Of a stretch of DNA of 64,000 nucleotides, positions 7,448-16,378 are shown in pieces; positions within the stretch are counted from its first letter, which is position 1; each line of letters begins with the position of its first letter. The DNA comes from Streptomyces sp. NBC_01465. GTDB lineage: Bacteria > Actinomycetota > Actinomycetes > Streptomycetales > Streptomycetaceae. The stretch covers positions 5,766,001-5,830,000 of the forward strand of contig NZ_CP109467.1 in assembly GCF_036227325.1 (NCBI RefSeq), given 5' to 3'. The notes under the pieces are model-generated. The model did no database searches. It was not told where the DNA came from and saw nothing but the letters and a program-made list of their open reading frames with translations. Position numbers and translations under genes: made by a program.

Positions 7448-8485
7448 ATGCGACGCCACGGCATCAACTACGACACCGGCTTCACCCCCACCGGCCCCGA
7501 GTCCTCCCGTACGGAATTCGACGCGGCCACCGTCCGGCGCGAGATGCAGATCATCGCCGAGGACCTGCACTGCGACGCGGTCCGCATCTCCGGCGGCGAC
7601 CCCGAGCGCCTCACGGCGGCCGCCGAGGCCGCGGCGGCGGCGGGCCTGGAGATCTGGTTCGCGCCCTTCCCCTGCGACCTCCCCGCCGATGAGCTCCTTG
7701 CGGTACTGACCGACTGCGCCGACCGGGCCGAGGCGATCCGCGGGACCGGCGCCGAGGTGGTCTATGTGACCGGCTGCGAGATCTCCCTCTTCAACCCGGG
7801 CTTCCTGCCGGGCGAAGGCCTGATGGAGCGGATCGACGCCCTCACGAACGCCGACCGCGCCTGGTACGGCACCGAACTCCCCGCTGTGCTCGGCCGGTTG
7901 AGCACCTTCATGGCCGACGTGGCCGCCGCGGTGCGCCCCCGCTTCGGCGGCAGGATCACCTACGCGGCCGGCCCCTGGGAGCACATCGACTGGACCCCCT
8001 TCGACATCGTGGGCGTGGACGCCTACCGGGCCGAGTACAACAAGAACACCTTCCGCGAGGAGATCCGCGGCCACCTCGCGCACGGCAAGCCCGTCGCGGC
8101 GACGGAGTTCGGCTGCTGCACCTACCAGGGGGCGGGGGACCGTGGCGGCAGCGGCTGGGCGGTCGTCGACCACGAGGCGCAGCCGCCGGCCCTGAACGGC
8201 GACTACGTACGCGACGAGTCCGAACAGTCCCGCTACCTCGACGAGCTCCTCACGGTCTTCGAGGAGGAGGGCCTGGACGCCGCCTTCTGGTTCACCTTCG
8301 CCGGATATGGGTCCGTGCACCGCCCCGGGGACCCGCGCCACGACCTGGACATGGCCACGTACGGAGTGGTGAAGATGCTGGACGCGGGCGGGAAGGGGAC
8401 GGCGTACCCGGACATGAACTGGGAGCCCAAGGAGGTCTTCCGCACGATGGCCGAGCGCTATGCGCGCCGGGACGTAAGGCCTTAA
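7448..8485 (+). CDS. TIM-barrel glycoside-hydrolase-like protein of unknown specificity
   Basis: 345-residue soluble protein without a signal peptide. The opening RRHGINYDTGFTP, the repeating beta-strand/helix pattern (CDAVRISGGD, LEIWFAPF, DIVGVDAYRAEYN, PVAATEFGC, AFWFTFAG) and two Glu residues at strand ends (Glu111 in TGCEIS and Glu220 in TEFGC) suggest a clan-A-like glycoside hydrolase barrel. The acid/base site reads Cys-Glu instead of the usual Asn-Glu, so activity is uncertain. Such proteins are often labelled 'abortive infection protein' in actinomycetes without evidence. The start ATG follows GAGAAGAGA; the gene sits 20 nt after the VC0807-like gene. Confidence 0.55.
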   Translation: MRRHGINYDTGFTPTGPESSRTEFDAATVRREMQIIAEDLHCDAVRISGGDPERLTAAAEAAAAAGLEIWFAPFPCDLPADELLAVLTDCADRAEAIRGTGAEVVYVTGCEISLFNPGFLPGEGLMERIDALTNADRAWYGTELPAVLGRLSTFMADVAAAVRPRFGGRITYAAGPWEHIDWTPFDIVGVDAYRAEYNKNTFREEIRGHLAHGKPVAATEFGCCTYQGAGDRGGSGWAVVDHEAQPPALNGDYVRDESEQSRYLDELLTVFEEEGLDAAFWFTFAGYGSVHRPGDPRHDLDMATYGVVKMLDAGGKGTAYPDMNWEPKEVFRTMAERYARRDVRP

Positions 8486-8535
8486 TACAGAAGCAAAGAG
8501 ACGTTCTCAACCAGCTCAAAAACCCCAGTTCAGCC

Positions 8536-8560
8536 GGTCCGGGACAGGTCCCGGACCTTT
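8536..8560 (+). terminator. Rho-independent-like terminator after the TIM-barrel gene
   Basis: A perfect 10-bp inverted repeat (GGTCCGGGAC and its complement) with a 2-nt formal loop, followed by TTT. It separates the VC0807/TIM-barrel operon from the surface-protein gene. Confidence 0.7.
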
Positions 8561-8671
8561 GGCCGTGCTGATTTTCCGGCCCCGGAACCGAGTGAACCGC
8601 CGCACGACAGAGCCCCTCATAAGCGGTGTACCTGGACAAAAAGCCTCAGGTCGCTACTAGGAGGTTCTCTC

Positions 8672-9856
8672 ATGCGCAAGGCATACACCGTCTCGGCCAT
8701 AGCGGTCGCCGCTTCGCTCGCCGTCGCCGCGCCGGCGACCGCGTTCGCCGCCGACGGAGCTCCGGCGCCGGCGCCCGTGACCTCCACCTCGACGACGCCC
8801 GACCAGCCGCAGGAGGCCGTCCAGGTACGCCTCTCCAAGACGAGCGGCAAGCCCGGCGACAAGATCACGGTCACGGTGAAGACCGAGGCCAAGGCCGACA
8901 AGGTCTCCGTCTCCTCCGACGGCCTGGACAACATCCAGGTCGCGCAGGCGAGCAAGGCCGGCGACACGTGGATCGCCACGGCGACCATCGCGAAGGACGC
9001 CAAGTTCGGTACGTACCAGGTCAACGCGATCGCCAACTTCCCGGACACCGCGCAGCAGGCGTCGGCCACGCTGTCGGTGAACACGGACCCGATCGTGAAG
9101 CCCGACCCCACCAAGCCCTCCCTGTCCCTGTCGACGGACGGCGGCAAGCCGGGCGACAAGGTAGGCGTCACGATCAAGGGCAAGGGCGCCGCGGCATCGG
9201 TCGAGTCGGACGCGTTCGGCGGCAAGGTGGCCCTGACGAAGTCCGGCGAGAACACCTTCCACGGCACGGCGACGGTCTCGAAGAACACGAAGTCGGGCTA
9301 CTACCGAGTGGACGGCTTCCTCGACGGCAGCAAGATCGACTCGGCGAAGTTCGGCGTGGCGAACGACGCCACCCCCGCCCCCAAGCCCACCCCGGTCCAG
9401 CCGTCCCTGTCCCTGTCGACGGACGGCGGCAAGCCGGGCGACAAGGTAGGCGTCACGATCAAGGGCAGCGGCACGGCGGCATCGGTCGAGTCGGACGCGT
9501 TCGGCGGCAAGGTGTCGCTGGTGAAGTCCGGCGAGAACACCTTCCACGGCACGGCGACGGTCTCGAAGAACACGAAGTCGGGCTACTACCGCGTGGACGG
9601 CTACCTCGGCAACAAGAAGATCGACTCGGTGAAGTTCGGGGTCGCCAACGACGCGAAGCACACCACGAACGACAAGAAGACGGTCCCGCTCAACCCCACC
9701 CACCACAAGACCCCGCGCGGCTCGGTCAACACCGGCCAGGCCCCGGCCGCGTCGTCCCAGGACGGCGTCAGCACCGGCATGATCGCCGGCGCGGCAGGCC
9801 TCGGCGTAGCGGCCCTGACCGGTGCCGCGGTCCTGCGCCGTCGCCACAATGGCTGA
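8672..9856 (+). CDS. Secreted surface protein with an internal duplication and a sortase-type C-terminus
   Basis: 394 residues. A classic Sec signal peptide (basic MRK, hydrophobic core, cleavage after TAFA about residue 26) is followed by three Ig-like or bacterial beta-sandwich modules of about 90 residues, each starting with a LS.DGGKPGDK type sequence. Modules two and three are almost identical. The C-terminus has a Thr-Gly pair, a hydrophobic helix and the tail LRRRHNG, the arrangement of a sortase substrate, but the motif is not LPxTG or LAxTG (SVNTG or VSTG instead). The downstream sortase gene overlaps by 8 nt and is the obvious partner. A strong AGGAGG site precedes the ATG. Confidence 0.8.
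   Translation: MRKAYTVSAIAVAASLAVAAPATAFAADGAPAPAPVTSTSTTPDQPQEAVQVRLSKTSGKPGDKITVTVKTEAKADKVSVSSDGLDNIQVAQASKAGDTWIATATIAKDAKFGTYQVNAIANFPDTAQQASATLSVNTDPIVKPDPTKPSLSLSTDGGKPGDKVGVTIKGKGAAASVESDAFGGKVALTKSGENTFHGTATVSKNTKSGYYRVDGFLDGSKIDSAKFGVANDATPAPKPTPVQPSLSLSTDGGKPGDKVGVTIKGSGTAASVESDAFGGKVSLVKSGENTFHGTATVSKNTKSGYYRVDGYLGNKKIDSVKFGVANDAKHTTNDKKTVPLNPTHHKTPRGSVNTGQAPAASSQDGVSTGMIAGAAGLGVAALTGAAVLRRRHNG
9117..9656 (+). repeat. Two near-identical in-frame repeats of about 255 bp, 285-bp period
   Basis: The segment beginning near 9117 recurs from near 9402 with only a few base changes, offset by exactly 285 bp (95 codons). Each copy encodes one beta-sandwich module of the surface protein. 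The short linkers between copies (Pro/Ala/Thr-rich) differ. Identity at the DNA level points to recent duplication or ongoing gene conversion. Confidence 0.9.
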
Positions 9857-10466
9857 GGCGCCCAAGGTCCGCCGGGGCGGCCGCGTCCACCACGCGGCCG
9901 CCCTGGCGGTCACCGCCGCGGTGGCGGTGACCCTGGCCACAGGCTGCTCGTCGACCCCCTCGACCAGCACCCCGAAAACCACCCCGGTCACCCGCACCAC
10001 CGCCCTGTCCCCGTCCGTCCCGGACCACATCTCCATCCCGGACATCAAGGTCGACGCGGACCTGGGCACGGTGGGCCTGGACGCCAAGGGCGTGATGGAA
10101 ACCCCGCCGATGGACAAGCCGATGCAGGCGGACTGGTACAAGCAGGGCCCCACCCCCGGCGAGAAGGGCACCTCGGCGATCGTCGGCCACATGGACACGG
10201 CCCAGCAGCCCGAGGCGGTCTTCTACAACCTCAAGAAGCTCAAGAAGAACGAACAGATCAAGGTCCACAGGGAGGACGGCACCACGGCGGTGTTCACGGT
10301 GGACGCGGTGGACACGTACAAGAAGCTCGACTTCCCCACGAACAAGGTCTACGGCAGCACGACCCACCCCGAACTACGCCTGATCACCTGCGGCGGCAGC
10401 CTCACCGAGGAACGTCACTGGGACTCCAACGTGGTGGTCTACGCCCACTTCGCCGGCAAGGCCTGA
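9849..10466 (+). CDS. Class F sortase
   Basis: 205-residue transpeptidase expected to anchor surface proteins outside the membrane. An N-terminal hydrophobic segment (about residues 12-28) ends in ATGCSS, so it may be a membrane anchor or lipoprotein signal. The catalytic triad residues are visible: His in VGHMDT, Cys in LITCGG, and Arg in the following ERHWDSN. The compact SIPDIKVDADLGTVGLD start is typical of class F enzymes. The ATG overlaps the end of the surface-protein gene by 8 nt, so the two are co-translated. Confidence 0.87.
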   Translation: MAEAPKVRRGGRVHHAAALAVTAAVAVTLATGCSSTPSTSTPKTTPVTRTTALSPSVPDHISIPDIKVDADLGTVGLDAKGVMETPPMDKPMQADWYKQGPTPGEKGTSAIVGHMDTAQQPEAVFYNLKKLKKNEQIKVHREDGTTAVFTVDAVDTYKKLDFPTNKVYGSTTHPELRLITCGGSLTEERHWDSNVVVYAHFAGKA

Positions 10467-10491
10467 CCCCAAAATCGCCTGCAGATACGCG

Positions 10492-10531
10492 AAGACCCCG
10501 TTCTCAGCGAAACCGCTGATGGCGGGGTCTT
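10492..10531. terminator. Terminator between the sortase gene and the convergent tRNA-Arg
   Basis: Interrupted inverted repeat: AAGACCCCG pairs with CGGGGTCTT, and an inner TCAGCG/CGCTGA stem closes on AAAC. It can serve both the sortase gene (plus strand) and the tRNA (minus strand). Confidence 0.75.
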
Positions 10532-10548
10532 GGGCACCTCGTAAAAGG

Positions 10549-10620
10549 TGCCCCCGGCAGGATTCGAACCTGCGCACCCGGCTCCGGAGGCCGATGCTCT
10601 ATCCCCTGAGCTACGGGGGC
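10549..10620 (-). tRNA. tRNA-Arg(CCG)
   Basis: 72-nt cloverleaf on the minus strand: acceptor GCCCCCG/CGGGGGC, D stem GCTC/GAGC, anticodon stem TCGGC/GCCGG with loop CTCCGGA (anticodon CCG, reads CGG), T stem GCAGG/CCTGC with loop TTCGAAT, discriminator A. The CCA is not fully encoded (ACC then T). The gene is intact, with no duplicated 3' end or integrase nearby. Confidence 0.97.
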
Positions 10621-10777
10621 GTATCGCTGCGGTGAAGCGGCGACGGGTAGAACCCTACCAGTTCAGCGGGGGTGGCCAGGAACGGCTTTTCCGCGGGGTG
10701 CGGGGGCGGTACCCCGGAGGGGGTGGAAGTGGGCAAAACCCGGACGCGGCCGTGGTGGCGGACCTACCCTCGGAGTT

Positions 10778-11218
10778 GTGTCGGGCGCGTCCGGCCGGGT
10801 GCTTGTCGTCGACGACAACAAGGTCATCCGGCAGCTGATCAGGGTCAATCTCGAGCTGGAGGGCTTCGAGGTGGTGACCGCGGCCGATGGTGCCGAATGC
10901 CTGGACGTCGTCCACCGTGTGAACCCGGATGTGATCACCCTCGACGTCGTGATGCCGCGCCTGGACGGACTCCGCACCGCCGCCCGGCTCCGCTCCGATC
11001 CGCTGACGAGCGGGCTGCCGGTAGCCATCGTCAGTGCTTGTACGCAGTACGAGGTGGAGACCGGTGTCGCCGCCGGCGTGGACGCCTTCCTCGCCAAGCC
11101 CTTCGAGCCCTCCGAGCTGGTCCGGCTGGTGCGGCAGCTGATGCACCGGGAGGCGCCGCCGTCCGTCGACGGCAGGCATCAACAGCGAGCCGGGCGTGCG
11201 GGGAGCGCGCGCGGCTGA
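10778..11218 (+). CDS. Single-domain response regulator (CheY-like)
   Basis: 146 residues. A receiver domain fills residues 5-125: acidic pocket in VVDDNK, phosphoacceptor Asp in TLDVVMPRLDG, conserved Thr/Ser region IVSAC and Lys in LAKPFEPSEL. There is no output domain; the last 20 residues are basic and disordered. It probably acts by protein contact. The GTG start is preceded by a weak CGGAG. No kinase gene is adjacent. It lies directly upstream of nrtL, as in other Streptomyces. Confidence 0.88.
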   Translation: MSGASGRVLVVDDNKVIRQLIRVNLELEGFEVVTAADGAECLDVVHRVNPDVITLDVVMPRLDGLRTAARLRSDPLTSGLPVAIVSACTQYEVETGVAAGVDAFLAKPFEPSELVRLVRQLMHREAPPSVDGRHQQRAGRAGSARG

Positions 11219-11285
11219 CGGCACGAGCGGGGGCCTCGGCGACCGGATGGCGAAACCGGTTCGCGAAGGGACCCCCCTTCTCCCA

Positions 11286-11291
11286 TACGCT
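11286..11291 (+). promoter_or_regulatory. Candidate -10 element for a leaderless nrtL transcript
   Basis: The hexamer TACGCT lies exactly 6 nt before the GTG of nrtL, where there is no ribosome binding site. Transcription would start at or next to the GTG, giving a leaderless mRNA. No convincing -35 is seen. Confidence 0.4.
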
Positions 11292-11297
11292 GGTCCC

Positions 11298-12269
11298 GTG
11301 ACCCCCGCAGATCTCTCCCGTACCGTCGTGCGCGCCGTGCGCACCGCGGTCGACGAGGGTGCCCTGCGCGTGGCCGTCCCGGAGTCCGTCAAGGTCGAGC
11401 GGTCGCGGCCCGGAGGCCAGGGGGACTACGCCACCAACGCCGCCCTCCAGCTGGCCGGACCTGCGGGCATGCCGCCCCGCGCGGTCGCCGAGACGCTCCG
11501 GCAGCGCATCGCCGCCACCCCGGGCATCGCCGCCGTGGAGATCACGGGCCCCGGGTTCCTGAACTTCACGCTCGCCGGGGACGGCTCGGCCGCGCTCGTA
11601 CGCACCGTCCTCGCCCAGGGGCTGCGCTACGGACACGGCGAAGCCCTCGCCGGCACCGACGCACCCCTGGCACCCGCCGACGAGCCGCGCGCCGCCGCCG
11701 TCACCGAGACCGTCGTCCGGCTGCTGCGCTCTCAGGGCGCGACCGCCGCCGTCGTCCCCGGCGCCCCCGAAACACTCCGGGCCGTGCCGCTCCCCATCGA
11801 CGCGCAAGCCCGCCTCGGCGCCGACGCCGCCCGCTGGGGCATGCTGCGGCCCGCCGCCCACGACCACCCGTACACCGGCGGCGAACTGCTCGCCCAGCGC
11901 GAGAGCAACCCCCTCTTCCGGGTCCGGTACGCGTACTCCCGCAGCCGCGCCCTCACCCGCAACGCCCACGACCTGGGCTTCAGCGGCGCGTACGAAGAGA
12001 CGGTCGACGCCCCCACCCTCCTCACCGCCCTGGCCGACCACCCCGCCGTCCTCGAGGCCGCCGCCCGCCACCGCGCCCCCGACCGCCTCGCCCGGCACCT
12101 GGTCACCACCGCCGACGCGCTCCTCGACCTGTGTCCCGCCGTGCTGCCCCTGGGCGACGAGAAACCCTCGGCCGCCCACCGCTCCCGGCTGGCCCTCGCC
12201 GAGGCCGCCGGGACGGTGCTCGCAGGCGGCCTGTCCCTGCTCGGCATCAGCGCACCCGAATTCATCTGA
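11298..12269 (+). CDS. nrtL: ArgS-related anticodon-binding protein NrtL
   Basis: 323 residues. Residues about 1-95 resemble the N-terminal tRNA-recognition domain of arginyl-tRNA synthetase (the GDYATNAALQLA and GPGFLNFTL motifs). The C-terminal third, from about residue 195, resembles the DALR anticodon-binding domain (VRYAYSRSRAL). The Rossmann catalytic core with HIGH and KMSKS is absent, so it cannot charge tRNA; a role in binding tRNA-Arg or a related RNA is inferred. GTG 11298 was chosen because upstream in-frame codons are atypical and a -10-like element sits just before it. The gene leads into lysA 27 bp downstream. Confidence 0.82.
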   Translation: MTPADLSRTVVRAVRTAVDEGALRVAVPESVKVERSRPGGQGDYATNAALQLAGPAGMPPRAVAETLRQRIAATPGIAAVEITGPGFLNFTLAGDGSAALVRTVLAQGLRYGHGEALAGTDAPLAPADEPRAAAVTETVVRLLRSQGATAAVVPGAPETLRAVPLPIDAQARLGADAARWGMLRPAAHDHPYTGGELLAQRESNPLFRVRYAYSRSRALTRNAHDLGFSGAYEETVDAPTLLTALADHPAVLEAAARHRAPDRLARHLVTTADALLDLCPAVLPLGDEKPSAAHRSRLALAEAAGTVLAGGLSLLGISAPEFI

Positions 12270-12296
12270 GTACGAAGAGTCTGAGAGAGCGAAGAG

Positions 12297-13688
12297 ATGA
12301 GCCGTTCCGCCCACCCCGCAGGGCCCCGCCACGCCGACGTACTCCCCGACGGGCACTACGCCGCGCCGCCCGCCGACCTCAACTCCCTTGACGAGAAGGT
12401 CTGGTCGCGGACCGTCGGCCGCAACGACGACGGCGTCGTGACCGTCGCCGGCCTCGAAGTGACCCGCCTCGCCGAGGAGTTCGGCACCCCTGCGTACTTC
12501 CTCGACGAAGCGGACTTCCGCGCCCGCTGCCGCGCCTGGGCCGACGCCTTCGGCCAGGACGCCGACGTCTTCTACGCCGGTAAGGCCTTCCTCTCCCGTG
12601 CCGTCGTCCGCTGGCTGCAGGAAGAAGGACTCAACCTCGACGTCTGTTCCGGCGGCGAGCTGACCACCGCCCTCGACGCCGGAATGCCCGCCGAGCGCAT
12701 CGCCTTCCACGGCAACAACAAGACCGTCGAGGAGATCGAGCGCGCCGTCCGCGCGGGCGTCGGCCGTATCGTCCTCGACTCCTTCCAGGAGATCGTCCGC
12801 GTCGCGCACATCGCGCAGAGCCTCGGCAAGCGCCAGCCCGTCCTGATCCGCGTCACCGTCGGAGTCGAGGCGCACACCCACGAGTTCATCGCCACCGCGC
12901 ACGAGGACCAGAAGTTCGGGATCGCGCTCGCGGGCGGCCAGGCGGCCGAGGCCGTACGCCGCGCGCTCAAGCTCGACGGGCTCGAACTCCTCGGTATCCA
13001 CAGCCACATCGGCTCGCAGATCTTCGACATGGCCGGCTTCGAGGTCTCCGCCCGCCGCGTCGTCCAGCTCCTCGCCGAGATCCGCGACGAGCACGGCGTC
13101 GAGCTCCCCGAGATCGACCTCGGCGGCGGCCTCGGCATCGCGTACACCTCCGACGACGACCCGCGCGAGCCGCAGGAGATCGCCAAGGCGCTCGGCGAGA
13201 TCGTGACGCGCGAGTGCGAGTCCGCGAGCCTGCGCAGCCCCCGCATCTCGGTCGAGCCGGGCCGCGCGATCGTCGGCCCGACGGCCTTCACGCTGTACGA
13301 GGTCGGCACCATCAAGCCCCTCGAAGGCCTGCGCACCTACGTCAGCGTCGACGGCGGCATGTCCGACAACATCCGCACCGCGCTCTACGACGCCGAGTAC
13401 ACGGTCGCCCTCGTCTCGCGCACCTCCACCGCCGAGCCCATGCTGGTCCGTGTGGTCGGCAAGCACTGCGAGAGCGGCGACATCGTCGTCAAGGACGCCT
13501 TCCTCCCCGCGGACCTCGCCCCCGGCGACCTGATCGCGGTCCCCGCCACCGGCGCGTACTGCCGCTCCATGGCGAGCAACTACAACCACGCACTCCGCCC
13601 GCCCGTCGTCGCGGTCCGCGACGGCCAGGCGCGCGTGATCGTCCGGCGCGAGACAGAGGAAGATCTCCTGCGTCTCGATGTCGGCTGA
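12297..13688 (+). CDS. lysA: Diaminopimelate decarboxylase
   Basis: 463-residue PLP enzyme that decarboxylates meso-diaminopimelate to L-lysine, the last step of lysine synthesis. It has the alanine-racemase-like barrel with PLP lysine in FYAGKAFLS, the HSHIGSQ segment, the GGGLGI phosphate loop, and the C-terminal beta domain with CESGD and GAYC substrate residues. Length matches the family. The ATG follows GAGAGAGCGAAGAG. It lies in the aspartate-family cluster, and a large hairpin separates it from hom. Confidence 0.97.
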   Translation: MSRSAHPAGPRHADVLPDGHYAAPPADLNSLDEKVWSRTVGRNDDGVVTVAGLEVTRLAEEFGTPAYFLDEADFRARCRAWADAFGQDADVFYAGKAFLSRAVVRWLQEEGLNLDVCSGGELTTALDAGMPAERIAFHGNNKTVEEIERAVRAGVGRIVLDSFQEIVRVAHIAQSLGKRQPVLIRVTVGVEAHTHEFIATAHEDQKFGIALAGGQAAEAVRRALKLDGLELLGIHSHIGSQIFDMAGFEVSARRVVQLLAEIRDEHGVELPEIDLGGGLGIAYTSDDDPREPQEIAKALGEIVTRECESASLRSPRISVEPGRAIVGPTAFTLYEVGTIKPLEGLRTYVSVDGGMSDNIRTALYDAEYTVALVSRTSTAEPMLVRVVGKHCESGDIVVKDAFLPADLAPGDLIAVPATGAYCRSMASNYNHALRPPVVAVRDGQARVIVRRETEEDLLRLDVG

Positions 13689-13696
13689 TGAAATAG

Positions 13697-13749
13697 CAGT
13701 CTCAGGATCCGGACGGGGGATAGAAACTCCCGTCCGGTGAGTGAGACTG
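13697..13749 (+). promoter_or_regulatory. Long two-part hairpin between lysA and hom
   Basis: Outer stem CAGTCTCA/TGAGACTG, a 4x4 internal loop, and an inner perfect 9-bp stem CCGGACGGG/CCCGTCCGG with an 11-nt loop. There is no T-run after it. It could end lysA transcripts, protect a processed 3' end, or attenuate hom; the sequence alone cannot say which. Confidence 0.6.
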
Positions 13750-13783
13750 GTCCACACCGTAGAAGTAAAAGAAGTGAGGTCGG

Positions 13784-15085
13784 ATGATGCGTACGCGTCC
13801 GCTGAAGGTGGCGCTGCTGGGCTGTGGAGTGGTCGGCTCAGAGGTGGCCCGCATCATGACGACGCACGCCGACGACCTCACGGCCCGCATCGGGGCCCCT
13901 GTCGAGCTCGCCGGCGTAGCCGTCCGCCTCCCCTCCAAGGTCCGCGAGGGCATCGACCCCGCGCTGATCACCACCGATGCGACGGCCCTGGTCAAACGCG
14001 GGGACATCGACGTCGTCATCGAGGTCATCGGCGGCATCGAGCCCGCCCGCACCCTGATCACCACCGCCTTCGAGCACGGCGCATCCGTCGTCTCGGCCAA
14101 CAAGGCGCTGCTCGCCGAGGACGGCGCGGCCCTGCACGCCAAGGCCGAGGAGCACGGCAAGGACCTCTACTACGAGGCCGCCGTCGCCGGTGCGATCCCG
14201 CTCGTACGCCCGCTGCGCGAGTCCCTCGCCGGCGACAAGGTCAACCGCGTCCTGGGCATCGTCAACGGCACCACGAACTTCATCCTCGACAAGATGGACT
14301 CCTCCGGCGCCGGCTACTCCGAGGCGCTCGACGAGGCCACCGCCCTCGGGTACGCAGAGGCCGACCCCACCGCCGACGTCGAGGGCTTCGACGCCGCCGC
14401 CAAGGCCGCCATCCTCGCCGGAATCGCCTTCCACACCCGCGTCCGCATGAGCGAGGTCTACCGAGAGGGCCTCACCGAGGTCACCGCCGCCGACATCGCA
14501 TCCGCCAAGCGCATGGGCTGTACGGTCAAACTCCTCGCGATCTGCGAGCGCGCCGCCGACGGCAAGTCCGTCACGGCCCGCGTCCACCCCGCGATGATCC
14601 CGCTGACCCACCCGCTGGCTTCCGTACGCGAGGCGTACAACGCGGTCTTCGTCGAGGCCGAGGCGGCCGGCCAGCTGATGTTCTACGGCCCCGGCGCCGG
14701 CGGCTCGCCCACCGCGTCCGCCGTCCTCGGCGACCTGGTCGCGGTCTGCCGCAACAAGCTCAACGAGTCGACCGGACCCGGCGAGTCCGCGTACACGCGT
14801 CTGCCCGTCAGCCCCATGGGCGACGTGGTCACGCGCTACCACATCAGTCTCGACGTGGCCGACAAGCCGGGCGTGCTCGCCCAGGTGGCGACGGTCTTCG
14901 CCGAGCAGGGCGTATCGATCGATACCGTCCGACAGCAGGGCCGACAGGACAGCGCCGGCGAGGCATCGCTCGTCGTCGTCACCCACCGCGCACCCGACGC
15001 CGCCCTCTCCGGGACCGTCGAGGCACTGCGCAAGCTCGACACCGTGCGCGGTGTCGCCAGCATCATGCGTGTTGAAGGGGAGTAA
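13784..15085 (+). CDS. hom: Homoserine dehydrogenase
   Basis: 433 residues; NAD(P)H-dependent reduction of aspartate semialdehyde to homoserine, the branch point to threonine and methionine. It has the Rossmann motif [10 protein letters not shown] at the N-terminus, [10 protein letters not shown], the catalytic region GTTNFIL..M and a C-terminal ACT domain (from about residue 350) that normally gives threonine feedback inhibition. Two ATGs are adjacent at 13784; a GAGGTCGG site precedes them. thrC follows 7 bp after its stop, so the two are co-transcribed. Confidence 0.97.
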   Translation: MMRTRPLKVALLGCGVVGSEVARIMTTHADDLTARIGAPVELAGVAVRLPSKVREGIDPALITTDATALVKRGDIDVVIEVIGGIEPARTLITTAFEHGASVVSANKALLAEDGAALHAKAEEHGKDLYYEAAVAGAIPLVRPLRESLAGDKVNRVLGIVNGTTNFILDKMDSSGAGYSEALDEATALGYAEADPTADVEGFDAAAKAAILAGIAFHTRVRMSEVYREGLTEVTAADIASAKRMGCTVKLLAICERAADGKSVTARVHPAMIPLTHPLASVREAYNAVFVEAEAAGQLMFYGPGAGGSPTASAVLGDLVAVCRNKLNESTGPGESAYTRLPVSPMGDVVTRYHISLDVADKPGVLAQVATVFAEQGVSIDTVRQQGRQDSAGEASLVVVTHRAPDAALSGTVEALRKLDTVRGVASIMRVEGE

Positions 15086-15092
15086 GGGACCC

Positions 15093-16163
15093 ATGACCAC
15101 CAACGGCACCCACCAGTGGCGCGGCATCATCGAGGAGTACCGGGACCGGCTTCCGGTCACGGCCGCCACGCCCGTAGTCACCCTCGGTGAGGGCGGCACG
15201 CCGCTCGTCCGCGCTCAGGTCCTCTCCGAGCGCACGGGCTGCGAGGTGCACCTCAAGGTCGAGGGCGCCAACCCCACCGGGTCCTTCAAGGACCGCGGCA
15301 TGACGATGGCCATCACCCGCGCCAAGGAGGAAGGTGCGAAGGCGGTCATCTGCGCCTCCACCGGCAACACCTCCGCCTCCGCGGCCGCCTATGCGGTACG
15401 CGCCGGAATGGTCTGCGCCGTCCTCGTGCCGCAGGGCAAGATCGCGATCGGCAAGATGGGCCAGGCGCTGGTCCACGGCGCCAAGATCCTCCAGGTCGAC
15501 GGCAACTTCGACGACTGCCTGACCCTGGCCCGCTCGCTCTCGGACAACTACCCGGTGGCGCTGGTCAATTCGGTCAACCCGGTCCGTATCGAGGGCCAGA
15601 AGACCGCCGCGTTCGAGATCGTCGACGCGCTCGGCGACGCCCCGGACATTCACGTCCTTCCCGTGGGCAACGCAGGTAACATCACGGCCTACTGGAAGGG
15701 CTACAAGGAGTACGCGGCCGACGCGATCTCCACCCGCACCCCCCGGATGTGGGGCTTCCAGGCCTCGGGATCGGCGCCCATCGTGCGCGGCGAGATCGTC
15801 AAGGACCCCTCGACGCTCGCCACCGCGATTCGCATCGGCAACCCTGCCTCCTGGCAGTACGCCCTCGATGCGCGCGACGAGTCGGGCGGCTTCATCGACG
15901 AGGTCACGGACCGTCAGATCCTGTCCGCCTACCGCCTGTTGGCGGCCCAGGAGGGCGTCTTCGTCGAGCCCGCGTCGGCCGCATCGGTCGCAGGTCTCCT
16001 CAAGGCCGTCGAAGAGGGCAAGGTCGACCCCGGCCAGAAGATTGTGTGCACGGTGACCGGCAACGGCCTCAAGGACCCCGACTGGGCCGTCGCCGGCGCT
16101 CCCCAGCCGGTCACGGTCCCGGTCGACGCGGCCGCCGCCGCGGAGCGCCTCGGCCTGGTCTAG
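15093..16163 (+). CDS. thrC: Threonine synthase
   Basis: 356 residues; PLP-dependent conversion of O-phosphohomoserine to L-threonine. The PLP lysine lies in GSFKDRGMT (about residue 63), and the phosphate-binding loop GNAGN is present. Length is typical of the short (type 2) threonine synthases. ATG 15093 follows AGGGGAGTAAGGGACCC. The gene sits between hom (7 bp upstream) and thrB, but a 215-bp gap with its own hairpin precedes thrB. Confidence 0.97.
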   Translation: MTTNGTHQWRGIIEEYRDRLPVTAATPVVTLGEGGTPLVRAQVLSERTGCEVHLKVEGANPTGSFKDRGMTMAITRAKEEGAKAVICASTGNTSASAAAYAVRAGMVCAVLVPQGKIAIGKMGQALVHGAKILQVDGNFDDCLTLARSLSDNYPVALVNSVNPVRIEGQKTAAFEIVDALGDAPDIHVLPVGNAGNITAYWKGYKEYAADAISTRTPRMWGFQASGSAPIVRGEIVKDPSTLATAIRIGNPASWQYALDARDESGGFIDEVTDRQILSAYRLLAAQEGVFVEPASAASVAGLLKAVEEGKVDPGQKIVCTVTGNGLKDPDWAVAGAPQPVTVPVDAAAAAERLGLV

Positions 16164-16172
16164 TACGGAAGA

Positions 16173-16216
16173 GCGCACAGGGGGCTCGCGACACGCATCG
16201 TGCGCCTCCTGTGCGC
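16173..16216 (+). promoter_or_regulatory. Hairpin after thrC
   Basis: A 12-bp inverted repeat with one mismatch (GCGCACAGGGGG with CCTCCTGTGCGC) encloses a 20-nt loop just after the thrC stop. No T-run follows. It could be a partial terminator or processing site. A TAGGCT hexamer at 16245-16250 downstream may be a -10 for a separate thrB transcript. Confidence 0.5.
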
Positions 16217-16378
16217 CCTATGTCGCCACAGAACCTTCCTTCGATAGGCTGTACCCAACCCGCCCCGCCGCATATGCCGCGGAGCAGTTGCCGCCAAGGC
16301 CTTTTGGGTATTCACAGCTCCAGAACATGTCGCAGCCGTCACCAGGTCTGCAGTCTCACAAGGAGAGTCATCAGAGCG

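Noticed and set aside
7448..8485. Abortive infection (phage defence) function
   Set aside because: The barrel-like sequence shows no defence-family motif and the neighbourhood has no defence genes.
11031..13757. 908-codon open frame antisense to lysA and nrtL
   Set aside because: Val/Gly/Asp-rich shadow of high-GC coding sequence on the other strand.
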